NCBI GenBank assembly: GCA_943369295.1
Contig: CALRMU020000004.1
Span: forward strand, 209,399-273,398
Reading direction: 5' to 3'
Source of the DNA: JAKRSE01 sp943369295
GTDB taxonomy: Bacteria > Armatimonadota > Fimbriimonadia > Fimbriimonadales > Fimbriimonadaceae
Length of the DNA: 64,000 nt
In this document: positions 16,826 to 25,589 of the stretch, one piece after another
Position numbering within the stretch: the stretch's first letter is position 1
Layout of the letters: every line of letters begins with the position of its first letter
Translations under genes and position numbers: made by a program
Notes under the pieces: model-generated
Databases searched by the model: none
What the model saw: only the letters and a program-made list of their open reading frames with translations
Told to the model about the DNA's origin: nothing

Positions 16826-17536
16826 ATGGCTTTGGTGCAGACGCTCACTTCGTCTCTGAAGCTCGTTTTGGGTCGCAAAGATCTGAGGCCTTACCTGTGG
16901 AAGCCACTCTTCATTTCGGTGGCGGCCTTTATCATCAGTGTTTTGGCCACAACTGCCATCCTAACCGTCGCCTTTTCAGCTTGGCTCGGGCCCTGGGGCT
17001 ACATGGCCGGAGTGGTGGCTTTTATTGCCGCAGTACTCTTCAGTGGTCCAATCTTTCTGGCTCTTTCCAGCATCGTTTCCTCCTTCCATTGGGATCCGCT
17101 TGGCAGAAAAGTTGAGGAGATCTGCGGTCAGCCGACCGACTTTATCGGTTTGACCAAAGGCCAGTTTATGGTGGATACAGCTCTGCGAATCGCTTTTGCA
17201 GTCTTTATGCTGGTCTTCATCGTGATCCTGACCTTCACTCCCCTTATCTGGGTGGGATGGATTCTCTCAGGCATTCTGGCGTTTAACGATTTCACAGGTG
17301 TGCCTTATCAAAGGCGCGGCCACATCATGCCAGGGACTTTGTTTATGGCCTTCAAGAAGAAAGGAGCTCTGCCTTTGCTTGGCGCGTGCATTGTTCTTTC
17401 GGCACTGCCCTTCGTGATGCTGCTTCTGCACCCGGTTATGGCATGCGCAAGAACGCTGATTGTGAGCGAGGCTAAAATCCCGGCTGAGCAGCTGCCTCAA
17501 GGGCAGAAGGCTCAGGGGAATCGAAAAGCAGATTAA
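16826..17536 (+). CDS. EI24/CysZ-like membrane protein
   Basis: 236 aa, with several membrane helices (around residues 28-52, 58-80, 117-150, 186-206) and a conserved amphipathic N-terminus (SLKLVLGRKDLRPYLWKPLFI). The pattern and the GHIMPGTLFMAFKKKGALPLLGACIVL segment match the EI24 domain proteins, which include the sulfate transporter CysZ. Sulfate transport cannot be shown. Its last 65 bp overlap the convergent gene on the other strand. Confidence 0.75.
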   Translation: MALVQTLTSSLKLVLGRKDLRPYLWKPLFISVAAFIISVLATTAILTVAFSAWLGPWGYMAGVVAFIAAVLFSGPIFLALSSIVSSFHWDPLGRKVEEICGQPTDFIGLTKGQFMVDTALRIAFAVFMLVFIVILTFTPLIWVGWILSGILAFNDFTGVPYQRRGHIMPGTLFMAFKKKGALPLLGACIVLSALPFVMLLLHPVMACARTLIVSEAKIPAEQLPQGQKAQGNRKAD

Positions 17537-18374
17537 CGAGCGACACGAATTTCTTCTCGGCTTTCAGAGCTGCAGAGAGGGTCAATCCGAGAGTTGAGTC
17601 CAGTCCGACTTTCTCAGCGTCTCTCCCCATGTTGTAAATGCTGACTCCATCTGCGGCACTTAAGCTGGCAAGCTGGGAGGCGTGAAAGACTGAGTCAAGA
17701 TCTTTCATGCTGACATTGAAAGTCATCTTTCGTCGAATTGCCAGATGCGACAGTCTTTCTGCAAGCGGTGCGAGAGGCGCAGGTGATCTTCTTGAACGAG
17801 TCAAGACATCCTTGACTGCCTTTTGCTGATCAGGATTGAGGCTCTGCCATTGGCTGGCGATTCTTCTCAAGCTGCCGATCTGCACAAGAGCGCTCTGCTG
17901 AATCGTCGTGACTCCCGAATACTTGGAAACATCCGCAACTGCCACTATTTGGGCATGGGCGAAACAGTAGTCGTAGGCTGACCCTTTTCTGTAGGCGTCC
18001 ATGGCCTTTACGTGAAGTCCATTGATCAAGATCTGTCTGGCTTCAATGATCTGGCTTTTGACGCCACTTGAACCCTGGTCCTCCATAGACCCTGGGAGAA
18101 CGTCAACGAGTTCTTCTCTGTCCTGACCAGAAAACCAGCTGCTGACAGCCTGGTCAACAAGTTTTTTGTAGCGTGGCTCATGGGGGTCAATGCTTCGAAT
18201 TGACGAAGCGATTGCCATGGGCTGCTGATAGGCAAGCAGGGCCAGGTTTTCTTTGGGAGAGTACGACTCAAATTCCCAAGTATTGATCTGTGTGCGGCCC
18301 ACGATGCCCATCACCCCTAAGAGAAGAACCGGGGCGCTGGCCATGAGGGACCACAGAATGACTCCTCCCCTCAT
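17472..18374 (-). CDS. Membrane-anchored protein of unknown function
   Basis: 300 aa. One N-terminal transmembrane segment (ILWSLMASAPVLLLGVMGIVG) or uncleaved signal, then a largely helical soluble domain rich in Ala, Ser and Leu, without recognisable motifs. The C-terminal 21 residues are encoded in DNA that also encodes the end of the EI24-like gene on the opposite strand. It is the only minus-strand gene in a plus-strand run. It starts 196 nt from the sigma factor gene, so the two may share a regulatory region. Confidence 0.65.
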   Translation of the reverse strand: MRGGVILWSLMASAPVLLLGVMGIVGRTQINTWEFESYSPKENLALLAYQQPMAIASSIRSIDPHEPRYKKLVDQAVSSWFSGQDREELVDVLPGSMEDQGSSGVKSQIIEARQILINGLHVKAMDAYRKGSAYDYCFAHAQIVAVADVSKYSGVTTIQQSALVQIGSLRRIASQWQSLNPDQQKAVKDVLTRSRRSPAPLAPLAERLSHLAIRRKMTFNVSMKDLDSVFHASQLASLSAADGVSIYNMGRDAEKVGLDSTLGLTLSAALKAEKKFVSLVNLLFDSPEPSALEAAAQPGF

Positions 18375-18393
18375 GTATCAATTGTCGGCATTC

Positions 18394-18411
18394 CTGAAGA
18401 AAATTCTTCAG
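18394..18411. promoter_or_regulatory. Palindrome CTGAAGAAAATTCTTCAG
   Basis: A perfect 8-bp inverted repeat around AA, 20 nt upstream of the minus-strand start at 18374. It is followed by TTTTTG on the plus strand. Possibly an operator for the minus-strand gene. Confidence 0.3.
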
Positions 18412-18522
18412 TTTTTGTCACGCGTGCCTCTGGTCGTTCCCTGATCAGGCCCCGCAGGGGGCCAAAAACCCCGGATTTGGGACTGATGGAACAAGATTCT
18501 TGGGATAAATGAACCTGAGATT

Positions 18523-18562
18523 AAAATTCTTAAGGTTCAGTCCTATTGATCTTAAGAATTTT
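18523..18562. promoter_or_regulatory. 12-bp inverted repeat at the ECF sigma gene
   Basis: AAAATTCTTAAG (18523-18534) and CTTAAGAATTTT (18551-18562) are exact reverse complements with a 16-nt gap, ending 7 nt before the likely ATG at 18570. It could be an operator or an RNA hairpin that covers the ribosome binding region. Confidence 0.45.
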
Positions 18563-18569
18563 GAATACA

Positions 18570-19226
18570 ATGAATACGTCGGAGTTCATTCTCATGTTCT
18601 TCAATGCAATCATTGGTACGGAGTCCCATTCTTCAGTTGATCTGGGGATGGACGTTTTTCATCGCGAGACAGAGTTCAGCCCCTTGACAAAGGAGCAGAC
18701 TTTGGTTCTTGCCGCCCAGGCGGGCGACAGGGCCGCGAAGGAAGAAATTCTTCGCATGCACCGCGCCCAGGTGGCTCACCACGCAAGGCGAATGCTTAGG
18801 AATGCCGAGGATGTCGAGGATTCAGTTCAGGAGACCTTTGTGAAGGCCTTCCGAGCTCTGAAGAGCTTTGATCCTTCGCGACCTTTGGGTCCTTGGCTGA
18901 TGCGAATCTGCACCAACTGCTGCGTCGATATCATTCGAAGCCGTCGCAACCCAACCGAGAACATCGACGACCACGAGTTTGCTCTTTCTGATGAAAGGCT
19001 GGAAGTGGGAGTCGGTGCCGAGAACAGGCTGATGGTCGAGATGATTAGAGAGGCTGTTTCTCGACTGCCAGAACCCTACCGAGATGCGATTCTGCTGAGG
19101 CATGACCAGCACATGGATGTCGAAGAGATCGCCCGAGCTATGAACAAGCCGGAAGGCACGATCAAGAGCTGGCTTTTTAGAGCCAGAGCTCTGCTGAAAA
19201 AGGATCTTCAGCCCGCTTTGGGCTAA
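18570..19226 (+). CDS. RNA polymerase ECF-type sigma factor
   Basis: About 218 aa from ATG 18570; ATG 18645 (MDVFHRE, preceded by GGGG) is an alternative and the start is uncertain. Region 2 contains ILRMHRAQVAHHARRMLRNAEDVEDSVQETFVKAFRAL, with the region 2.1-2.4 layout, and FDPSRPLGPWLMRICTN. Region 4 is LPEPYRDAILLRHDQHMDVEEIARAMNKPEGTIKSWLFRAR, the -35-binding helix-turn-helix. It directs RNA polymerase to a stress or envelope regulon. No anti-sigma factor lies next to it: the following genes are peptidases. An inverted repeat precedes it. Confidence 0.92.
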   Translation: MNTSEFILMFFNAIIGTESHSSVDLGMDVFHRETEFSPLTKEQTLVLAAQAGDRAAKEEILRMHRAQVAHHARRMLRNAEDVEDSVQETFVKAFRALKSFDPSRPLGPWLMRICTNCCVDIIRSRRNPTENIDDHEFALSDERLEVGVGAENRLMVEMIREAVSRLPEPYRDAILLRHDQHMDVEEIARAMNKPEGTIKSWLFRARALLKKDLQPALG

Positions 19227-19246
19227 AGAATTCGCACTAGGGCAGG

Positions 19247-19252
19247 TACCCT
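19247..19252 (+). promoter_or_regulatory. -10-like box TACCCT before the M16 gene
   Basis: TACCCT ends 5 nt before ATG 19258, with no Shine-Dalgarno in between. The spacing suits a leaderless transcript. I found no good -35 element, so support is modest. Confidence 0.3.
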
Positions 19253-19257
19253 GGGCC

Positions 19258-20412
19258 ATGCTTGCTTCGGCTGGCATGGCCCTTCTTCTTGGCTCGCTGC
19301 AGCAGCCAGAACGACAGAGGACCATCCTTCCAAACGGTGTCCGACTTCAGGTCGAAGCGACTGCTCATCCCGACCGGGCCGCAGTCGCCCTCGCTGTCTC
19401 TTTGGCTGGATTAAGCCAAGATGACTTGAAGCAGGGCAAGGTTCATCTGCTTGAGCACCTTGTGGCGCGAGGTCCGAACCGAGACCTAGATCACAAACTA
19501 GAAGAGCAGGGAATGAGCCTCTCTGTCTGGACAACCCGCGAGTCCATGATCTTTAGGGTCACTTGTCGACCCAGACAGGTTTCTTTTGCACTGGAGAGTC
19601 TTGCGACTTTGACTCAGCCTCTCAAAGTGACCGAGGCGGACATCACGAAGGAAGTCTCGATCATGGAGGAGGAAAGAGTCTTGATGGAAGGGACTCAGAA
19701 GATGGCCCGAGCAGCATGGGGCAGGGTCTTTAAAGAAGAAGCAGTCGATCCTATGGGATTCCCCGAACCAGGACAGGTGACTCCAGACGCCTTGGTTTCG
19801 CTGCACAGCCGAATGTTTGAGGGCAAGGCAATGTCGATCGCCATCGCGGGTGGAGTCGAACCAAGCGTCGTCACAACCCGGGCTGAGGGCAGCTTCAGCA
19901 AGGTTTCTGCGGGCAAGGATAGAGAGGTTCCCGTAAGGAGCGCTCAGTTTGCGCCAGGTCTCATTGTTGCTTCTGGAATGAGGGGCGCCGCCCGAGCAGC
20001 CTTGATCGAGGGGATTGATTCGACCTCTGGCCTTGCCACGGTCGGGGCAGCCCTCGCCTCATCTCGATGGCTGGGTGAAGCCAGCCCCTTCTTTACTCCT
20101 TCACTTTGGCGGAGCTTGATTTACATCACGGCACCGAATCCAGATGTCTTCAGAAAGCTGGACGCCATGACTTCGCCAGAAAAGCAGAGCCTGCATTCTT
20201 TGGCACGAATCAGCCTCGACGGCTGGTTTAATGGGTTCAAATCTTCACCTGAGAATCTGGTGACAGTCCAATCCTCGCTAGCTCTTCAGAATCCCTCTCT
20301 CACTCTGGATCGCCTTCAGGAGATGGCAAAAGGAATCACACCCCAGCAGGTGGAGGCGGGAATCGATGCCTTTACTTCCGCAAGAGCGCTTCGTTTGGAG
20401 TCAGGTCAATGA
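19258..20412 (+). CDS. M16-family zinc peptidase, catalytic partner
   Basis: 384 aa. A short hydrophobic N-terminus may be a signal peptide. The inverted zinc motif HLLEH is at residues 63-67, with a glutamate cluster EEER at 137-140 as the likely third ligand region. The N-terminal start TILPNGVRLQVE is the usual M16 opening. These enzymes cleave unfolded peptides. It is a short single-domain-pair form, like bacterial M16B chains. Its stop overlaps the start of the next gene (ATGA), and that gene encodes the matching non-catalytic chain, so they probably form a heterodimer. Confidence 0.85.
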   Translation: MLASAGMALLLGSLQQPERQRTILPNGVRLQVEATAHPDRAAVALAVSLAGLSQDDLKQGKVHLLEHLVARGPNRDLDHKLEEQGMSLSVWTTRESMIFRVTCRPRQVSFALESLATLTQPLKVTEADITKEVSIMEEERVLMEGTQKMARAAWGRVFKEEAVDPMGFPEPGQVTPDALVSLHSRMFEGKAMSIAIAGGVEPSVVTTRAEGSFSKVSAGKDREVPVRSAQFAPGLIVASGMRGAARAALIEGIDSTSGLATVGAALASSRWLGEASPFFTPSLWRSLIYITAPNPDVFRKLDAMTSPEKQSLHSLARISLDGWFNGFKSSPENLVTVQSSLALQNPSLTLDRLQEMAKGITPQQVEAGIDAFTSARALRLESGQ

Positions 20413-21593
20413 CGAGTCTGATTGCCGCATTGGTTTTGGCCCAAACAGGGGGCCAGGCTGTTAATCCTGTTTCGATCATCGAAGCTCCCCAGCCCGGTTC
20501 CGGAAGGGTTCTGCTGCAGGCGCACTTCAAGATGCCCTTCGAACCTGGCTCGCGAGAAACTGCAGCCTGGCGAGTTCTCATCGATCTGCTGAAAGAGGGA
20601 AATCTTGATTTCACGGCGGCCCAGATGCTTGAGCAGGGTGGCGGAACAGGATTTAGATTCTTCGCCGGCCCAAATCTTCTTACTGTACAGGTCAGCGGCT
20701 TTAAGGGAAGTCTTGACGCCCAAGCCCAGATCATTGAATCGATGATGCTTAGACCAAGGCTGAGAAGCGAAGAGATTTTGGCGAAATCGCTTCAGCTGAG
20801 TCGGGTGAGTTCTGATCCGCTGCTGGCAGCATCAAAGAGGGAAGTCCCAGATTGGACTCGATTGAGAGTCGAGCATGTTCTGGATCTGCAGAAGCAGGTG
20901 CTGAGGCCTGAAAACTTGACCTTGGTTGCGGGAGGAGATTTTGAGCCTGGCTCAGCTTCTGGAATCCTCATGCCTCGGTTCAAGGCCATGCCAGCCGCCC
21001 CAAGGCGTACTCCAATTCGATTCGATGCCCCAGCCCCGCCTGCCAGGAAAATGGTCAGCGGCCTGCGGGCCGTCAAGGTTTCTGCGCCCCTGCTGAGCAG
21101 TTCGCTTGAGGAAGCTGCAGCCTCCATGACGGTTGTCGGGGCTTTGACACAGGGGAAGGGAAGCAGTCTCTTTAAGAAGGTCCGAGAAGAGAAAGGAGAA
21201 GCCTATCAGCTCAGCGGAGCTTTGATGCCGGGCATGATGGGGTGGCGGTTGGAAATGACTGTGATTCAGAGGTCCGAAAAGACCTTAACTCCCGATCAAG
21301 TCACTGCCTTGTTAGTCGAAGATGTGAACTCTTGGGGTCTAGCCGAATTGGCCCGAGCCAAGGCGATGACCCTTGCTGGATTGAGTCAGGAGACCTTCGA
21401 TGCTCTGATGGCCGTTGGGCCGGAGAGGGTGAGGCCGGGGATTGAGACTGAGTCGTTCCTGCTGGGAGTCACTGGTGGCAGAATCCGGCTCGACGAATTG
21501 GAAGGTCAGATTGAACGTGTCGATCTGGCGAGCCTTAAGGCAGCTGCTCTCAAGGCTCTTCAGTCGGCTGATGGCTCGCTGATGCTGCCGTAG
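20409..21593 (+). CDS. M16-family non-catalytic partner
   Basis: 394 aa. It lacks HxxEH; the N-terminal part aligns with the M16 layout only loosely. The C-terminal half has QGKGSSLFKKVREEKGEAYQLSG, the conserved M16 C-domain motif (GxxSRLFxxIREKxGLAY) with Arg/Tyr that closes the cavity. A signal-like hydrophobic start is present. Translation is coupled to the catalytic gene by ATGA. The final 34 bp overlap the convergent nuclease gene. Confidence 0.85.
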   Translation: MTSLIAALVLAQTGGQAVNPVSIIEAPQPGSGRVLLQAHFKMPFEPGSRETAAWRVLIDLLKEGNLDFTAAQMLEQGGGTGFRFFAGPNLLTVQVSGFKGSLDAQAQIIESMMLRPRLRSEEILAKSLQLSRVSSDPLLAASKREVPDWTRLRVEHVLDLQKQVLRPENLTLVAGGDFEPGSASGILMPRFKAMPAAPRRTPIRFDAPAPPARKMVSGLRAVKVSAPLLSSSLEEAAASMTVVGALTQGKGSSLFKKVREEKGEAYQLSGALMPGMMGWRLEMTVIQRSEKTLTPDQVTALLVEDVNSWGLAELARAKAMTLAGLSQETFDALMAVGPERVRPGIETESFLLGVTGGRIRLDELEGQIERVDLASLKAAALKALQSADGSLMLP

Positions 21594-22354
21594 TCTTCGT
21601 TGAAGTCTGGGTCTTTTCGGCAGAGCTTCAAAAAGTCACAGCTGGGGCAGAGGCTCTTCACCTTCGGCCTTAAGTTTTCGTAGTCGCGGTTTAAGATTTC
21701 GCTGCAGATTGACTTAAGGTCGGTCTCCAGTTCAGCAAGGTCAGAGTCAGAAAGGCTGAATGTGCCCTTTTCTCCTGACCTCACCGCGATGATGGAGGCG
21801 CAGACGGGCCGGTCAGGATGGTGCTTCTTAACAAGAAGCTGATAGACAGAAAGGGCTAGATCCTGTGCGGCCTCTTCGTTGGTGACGCCAGAGCGGCCAG
21901 TCTTGTAGTCGAGAATTTCTAAGGTGCCGTCTTCCCACTCGTCAACTCGGTCAAGTCGGCCGATGAGAATGAAGTCATCTAGAGGGGCTTTGAGAGTCTT
22001 TTCGATATAGAGGGTCTTGGCCGAGACAGGCGCTTTTTGAACCTGCTCAACGTAGCTTGAGATGATTTCTTTGCCTTCGGCCAAAGCCTGAGTCATTTCC
22101 TCGGCGTTGGCATAGCCAGCATCGATCCAGCTTTCTTCAAGGGCGGCTGTTGCCTCAGCCAGAGTCGTCACGCCCGTGTCGCCCGAATCGTGGAATCTCT
22201 GCAGAACTCGGTGCAGCGAAGTGCCGAAGCTGAAGTAGCTTTTCGATCTCAAGTAGATTCGGCCCCTGGGGTCAACGTAAGTCCATCGGTACTTGGTCGG
22301 ACAAGCCAAGTAGGTGGTGATTTTAGAAGGGCTTAGGCTCTTGGTTGAGGCCAC
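21560..22354 (-). CDS. PD-(D/E)XK nuclease of the RecB/AddB-like type with Fe-S Cys
   Basis: 264 aa from GTG 22354. N-terminal LSPSKITTYLACPTKYRW is the PDDEXK_1 start with the first Cys. GRLDRVDEWEDGTLEILDYKTG gives the catalytic Asp, Asp and Lys (D-x-E/D-Y-K). A Tyr-containing QDLALSVYQLL follows. At the C-terminus CPSCDFLKLC supplies three more Cys, as in AddB/Cas4 4Fe-4S nucleases. No helicase domain is fused. It could act in recombination or DNA end processing; no cas genes are near. Confidence 0.88.
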   Translation of the reverse strand: MASTKSLSPSKITTYLACPTKYRWTYVDPRGRIYLRSKSYFSFGTSLHRVLQRFHDSGDTGVTTLAEATAALEESWIDAGYANAEEMTQALAEGKEIISSYVEQVQKAPVSAKTLYIEKTLKAPLDDFILIGRLDRVDEWEDGTLEILDYKTGRSGVTNEEAAQDLALSVYQLLVKKHHPDRPVCASIIAVRSGEKGTFSLSDSDLAELETDLKSICSEILNRDYENLRPKVKSLCPSCDFLKLCRKDPDFNEDYGSISEPSAD

Positions 22355-22392
22355 AGGGTCATTCTATCCAGCTTTGCTGCCTTCGGGGGAGC

Positions 22393-22398
22393 TATCCT
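22393..22398 (+). promoter_or_regulatory. -10-like box TATCCT before the EEP gene
   Basis: TATCCT ends 6 nt before GTG 22405 and no Shine-Dalgarno lies between, as expected for a leaderless message. No clear -35 hexamer. Confidence 0.3.
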
Positions 22399-22404
22399 GA
22401 CCAT

Positions 22405-23388
22405 GTGAGGTTAAGAGGAGTGTTTTGGCTGACCCTGGCCTGCATCGTCCTGGCTGCCTGCAGTGTTGGGGCCGAGCCGATGAACGAAGCCGAGAATCAG
22501 TCTGCCCAGTCTGCCAGCAGCAAGATTCGGGTGATGACCTGGAATCTTGAATGGCTTTCCGAAAGGACTTTGCCCGAAAGAATCAGGCGGATTCAAAAGG
22601 TTCTGGCTGACGCGAAGCCTGATGCGATCATGTTTCAGGAGATTGAGAGCCAGGCCGCCCTGCAAAGAGTGCTGCCAAATGGCTGGAAGATTTGGATGGC
22701 AGACAGCGCCAGAGAGAATCAGGAACTTGCTTTTGCTGCTGCCCCTGGAATCCAGTTCTCTGAAGCCTCACTGGTCTTCACCTCTCCCGATCTCGACAAC
22801 GCTTTTCCTGGCCGCCGCGATGTGATCCGGGCCAAGGTGACAAAGGGAGGAAGGGATATTGTTCTCTACGGCCTTCACCTCAAAAGTCGTGCCCCTGCCC
22901 GATGGACGACAAACTCTCGCCGAACCGAAGCCGCCGAGCTTTTGGTGAAAGAGATTCAGCGTCGAAGAGAAAGCGATTTCGTGATCCTTGGCGATTTTAA
23001 CGACACTCCTGGCGATGAAGGTCCGCAGATTTTGGTCAGGTCTGGAATGGTGAACTTAACCGAACCTCTCTACAAAGAAGATTGGACCACGGCAGATTTG
23101 GAGAAGGTGGAGTGGTGGCAGTATCGTGATGCCCGTATTCCTGGTGCTTACGCCGAGAACGAAAAGTGGCGAACAAGGGAGCACAACTTCCGCACTGATG
23201 TGAAGATAAAAGCAATTCTGTTCGATCAGATTATCGTCAGCCGAAGCCTTGCAGATTCGGCCGGTGTTCCTGTGATCGGAAATCCGAAGGATGTCATGGA
23301 TGGCAGCTACCCGAGGATCACGGATGCCCGGGTTGAAGTTGAAGGCACGAGGGCCAGCGATCACCTTCCGGTCTGGGTTGATCTCTAG
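22405..23388 (+). CDS. Endonuclease/exonuclease/phosphatase (EEP) family lipoprotein
   Basis: About 327 aa from GTG 22405. A signal ends LACIVLAAC-S, a lipobox. The EEP motifs are present: VMTWNLEWL (Asn), MFQEIES (Glu), LYGLHLKS (His), VILGDFNDTP (Asp and Asn) and ASDHLPVWVD (Asp-His). So it keeps the metal and catalytic residues of the DNase I/sphingomyelinase fold. Substrate may be extracellular nucleic acid or a phosphodiester. The ATG at 22403 is out of frame and stopped at once by TGA, see findings. Confidence 0.85.
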   Translation: MRLRGVFWLTLACIVLAACSVGAEPMNEAENQSAQSASSKIRVMTWNLEWLSERTLPERIRRIQKVLADAKPDAIMFQEIESQAALQRVLPNGWKIWMADSARENQELAFAAAPGIQFSEASLVFTSPDLDNAFPGRRDVIRAKVTKGGRDIVLYGLHLKSRAPARWTTNSRRTEAAELLVKEIQRRRESDFVILGDFNDTPGDEGPQILVRSGMVNLTEPLYKEDWTTADLEKVEWWQYRDARIPGAYAENEKWRTREHNFRTDVKIKAILFDQIIVSRSLADSAGVPVIGNPKDVMDGSYPRITDARVEVEGTRASDHLPVWVDL

Positions 23389-23464
23389 ACCGGACAGGTG
23401 ACGTTTTGAGGGGCGAGCAGAGAATCAGCTAAAACTAACCTGACTCTGCAAGCGTCCTACTTAT

Positions 23465-24916
23465 GTGATCCTTGCCTCCTTCATGGCTGCCTGCGGCATG
23501 GCTTCGATGCAGAGTGCCGAAGCCCTCTACCGCCTGACCCCCCTGCCAGAGTCGGGAGAGATGGCTGTGACCTTGAAAGTGGGAAGCCCGAGGACGAGCT
23601 TCATCATTCCCACTTGGCGGGAAGGCGACTATCAGCTCTTTCAGTACTACAAAACGGTCAGAGAGATCGGATTTTTTAAGCAGGGAAGGAAGGTTGAGTT
23701 CAAATTTGATGGATCTGGGACGTGGCAGATTCCGACCGGGGCCGATGAAGTTCGCTATGTGGTGACTCCTTCGGGCGGAAACTTCAGCCCCAACCTCCGT
23801 GTCGATGTTCATGAAGCCTGGGTTTCCGGACCTGTTCTCGGCAAGTTCTCTGGCGAATCGGACAAGAGCTTTAGAGTTGAAGTGGCGGCAAGCGACGACT
23901 ATCGACTGTATGTCAACAAGGGAGCAGAGAGATCTGATGGGGTGCTGACCTTCAGTCAGCCCACCTACGCCAAGCTTTTAGACAGTCCATTTCTGGTTTC
24001 TTCCAAGGCTAAATCAGCCACTTTTAAGGCAGGCGGCTGCGAGCATGAGTTTGTCGTTTTCGGAAAGAGCGATTCCGTCAGCCCTCAGCCATTCGCAGAG
24101 CCGACCGAAAAGATTGTCAAGGAAGCTCATGCCCTCTTTGGCGGAGTCCCTTACGACCGTTACGTCTTTTTTGGTGATGTCGGGGGAGGCTACGGCGGGC
24201 TGGAAAATCACGCTTCATGCCGGCTTGGCTTGTGGAGCCCTGCTCCGCAGTCTGCCCTCAGCCTGATCTCCCATGAGTTCTTTCACACCTACAACGTCAA
24301 GGCGATTCGACCAAAGAGCCTGACGAATCCTGACTTTATGACCCCTGCCGAGGTCAAGAGCCTTTGGTGGCTGGAGGGTGTGACCGACTACTACGCTGGA
24401 GTGCTGTTGGTGAGAGCCGGGCTGTGGACTCAGCAGAACTTTCTGGCCGATCTCAGCCGCACCATGTGGTCTCTGGAGCGGTCGACGGCGGCCAAGACTG
24501 TCTCGGCTGAAGAATCGAGTCTACGAGTTTGGGAGGGCAGGGGCAGCCAAGGCTTTGGCGGGCTGAGCTACTACACCAAAGGCAAGGGGATCGGCCTTCT
24601 GCTCGACCTCGCCATCAGGAAGGAGACTGATGGGAAAGCGAGCCTCGATAACGTGATGAAAACCCTGTATCTCGAATCGAGAAGCAAAGGAGAAGGCTAC
24701 GACGAGGCGAGGATAAAGGAGCTTGTGATTGAAGTTGGCGGTGAGAAGTTAAAACCTCTCTTCGAATCCCTCGTAGAAAAGCCAGACCCCATGCCGTGGG
24801 ACGATCTGCTCAAACCCTTTGGTCTGAAGAGAGAGGCTCAGGCGATTGTTTTGAACCGAGAAGCTGACCAGCAGTCCCAGGAAAGATACAAAACTTGGCC
24901 TTTTGCAGTCAAGTAA
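23465..24916 (+). CDS. M61-family glycyl aminopeptidase-like protease
   Basis: 483 aa from GTG 23465, the only start before an upstream in-frame TGA; ATG 23483 is an alternative. The zinc motif is HEFFH (residues 270-274), with the third ligand Glu in WLEGVTDYY near 304. GGLENHAS upstream is the conserved GGLEH-type motif of the family. M61 proteins usually end in a PDZ domain, which is missing here after the catalytic domain. The front part is beta-rich (N-terminal domain of the family). It may act on short peptides outside the inner membrane. Confidence 0.82.
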   Translation: MILASFMAACGMASMQSAEALYRLTPLPESGEMAVTLKVGSPRTSFIIPTWREGDYQLFQYYKTVREIGFFKQGRKVEFKFDGSGTWQIPTGADEVRYVVTPSGGNFSPNLRVDVHEAWVSGPVLGKFSGESDKSFRVEVAASDDYRLYVNKGAERSDGVLTFSQPTYAKLLDSPFLVSSKAKSATFKAGGCEHEFVVFGKSDSVSPQPFAEPTEKIVKEAHALFGGVPYDRYVFFGDVGGGYGGLENHASCRLGLWSPAPQSALSLISHEFFHTYNVKAIRPKSLTNPDFMTPAEVKSLWWLEGVTDYYAGVLLVRAGLWTQQNFLADLSRTMWSLERSTAAKTVSAEESSLRVWEGRGSQGFGGLSYYTKGKGIGLLLDLAIRKETDGKASLDNVMKTLYLESRSKGEGYDEARIKELVIEVGGEKLKPLFESLVEKPDPMPWDDLLKPFGLKREAQAIVLNREADQQSQERYKTWPFAVK

Positions 24917-24963
24917 CGAAACTTTAAGGGGGGCTTAGAAGTTTAGCTTAGAGGAGAAGACAG

Positions 24964-25524
24964 ATGAAGAACAAGAACAAGATCCTAACCCTCTTCTCAG
25001 TGTCTGCATTGACAGCGGTGGTTTTGGCAGCTCCAATTTCAAGCGGCCTGAAGCCGGGCGAGTACGTGTCGCCCTTCCACCCGCAGCACCTGAGCGGCCC
25101 GGACAAGGGGACAGACACCTGTCCTCCCTGCAAGTACGGAAACCTTCCGGCAGTGCAGGTCTGGCTGAACAAAGAAGATCCTAAGACTGCCTTGGAGATC
25201 ACCAAGGTCGTCAACAACGCAGTAAAGAAGAGCAAGACCAACCTCAAGGGTTTTGTTCTCCACGTCACCAAGGACAACGCGTCCAAGAACCAAGCCAAAG
25301 CAGCGGCTCAGGCAGCTGAAGCCGCTGGCTTGGTAAAGGTTGCCGTCGCAACCGTTGAACCCACCAACGAGGCCATCGCCAACTACAAGATCAATCTCAA
25401 GCCTGAGATGAAGAACACGATCTTGGTTTACCGCAAGCGACAGATTATTGCCACGATGGTCAACCTTAAAACCCCCGCTGATATGGCCAAGCTGGAAAAG
25501 GCTTTGGCATCCACCAACAAGTAG
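24964..25524 (+). CDS. Secreted thioredoxin-like CPPC protein
   Basis: 186 aa, with a Sec signal peptide (KNKNKILTLFSVSALTAVVLAA), then GLKPGEYVSPFHPQHLSGPDKGTDTCPPCKYG. CPPC sits where a thiol-redox CxxC would be, followed by a typical alpha/beta pattern (VQVWLNKED...LKGFVLHVT...AAAQAAEAAG...ILVYRKRQIIATMVNL). It fits a thioredoxin fold with a conserved GPDKG before the motif. AGAGGAGAAGAC precedes the ATG. A strong terminator follows, so it is monocistronic. Oxidoreductase function is inferred. Confidence 0.75.
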   Translation: MKNKNKILTLFSVSALTAVVLAAPISSGLKPGEYVSPFHPQHLSGPDKGTDTCPPCKYGNLPAVQVWLNKEDPKTALEITKVVNNAVKKSKTNLKGFVLHVTKDNASKNQAKAAAQAAEAAGLVKVAVATVEPTNEAIANYKINLKPEMKNTILVYRKRQIIATMVNLKTPADMAKLEKALASTNK

Positions 25525-25551
25525 TTTCTCTTTTGTAGGGACTGCTCTTTT

Positions 25552-25589
25552 GAGGCCCGTGCATTCTGCACGGGCCTCTTTGTGTTTTT
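25552..25589 (+). terminator. Rho-independent terminator
   Basis: GAGGCCCGTGCA, loop TTC, TGCACGGGCCTC, then a T-rich tract (TTTGTGTTTTT). Ends the CPPC gene. Confidence 0.92.

Noticed and set aside
21560..22354. Cas4 nuclease
   Set aside because: The fold and Cys match Cas4/AddB-like nucleases, but no other cas gene or array is near, so the call stays generic.
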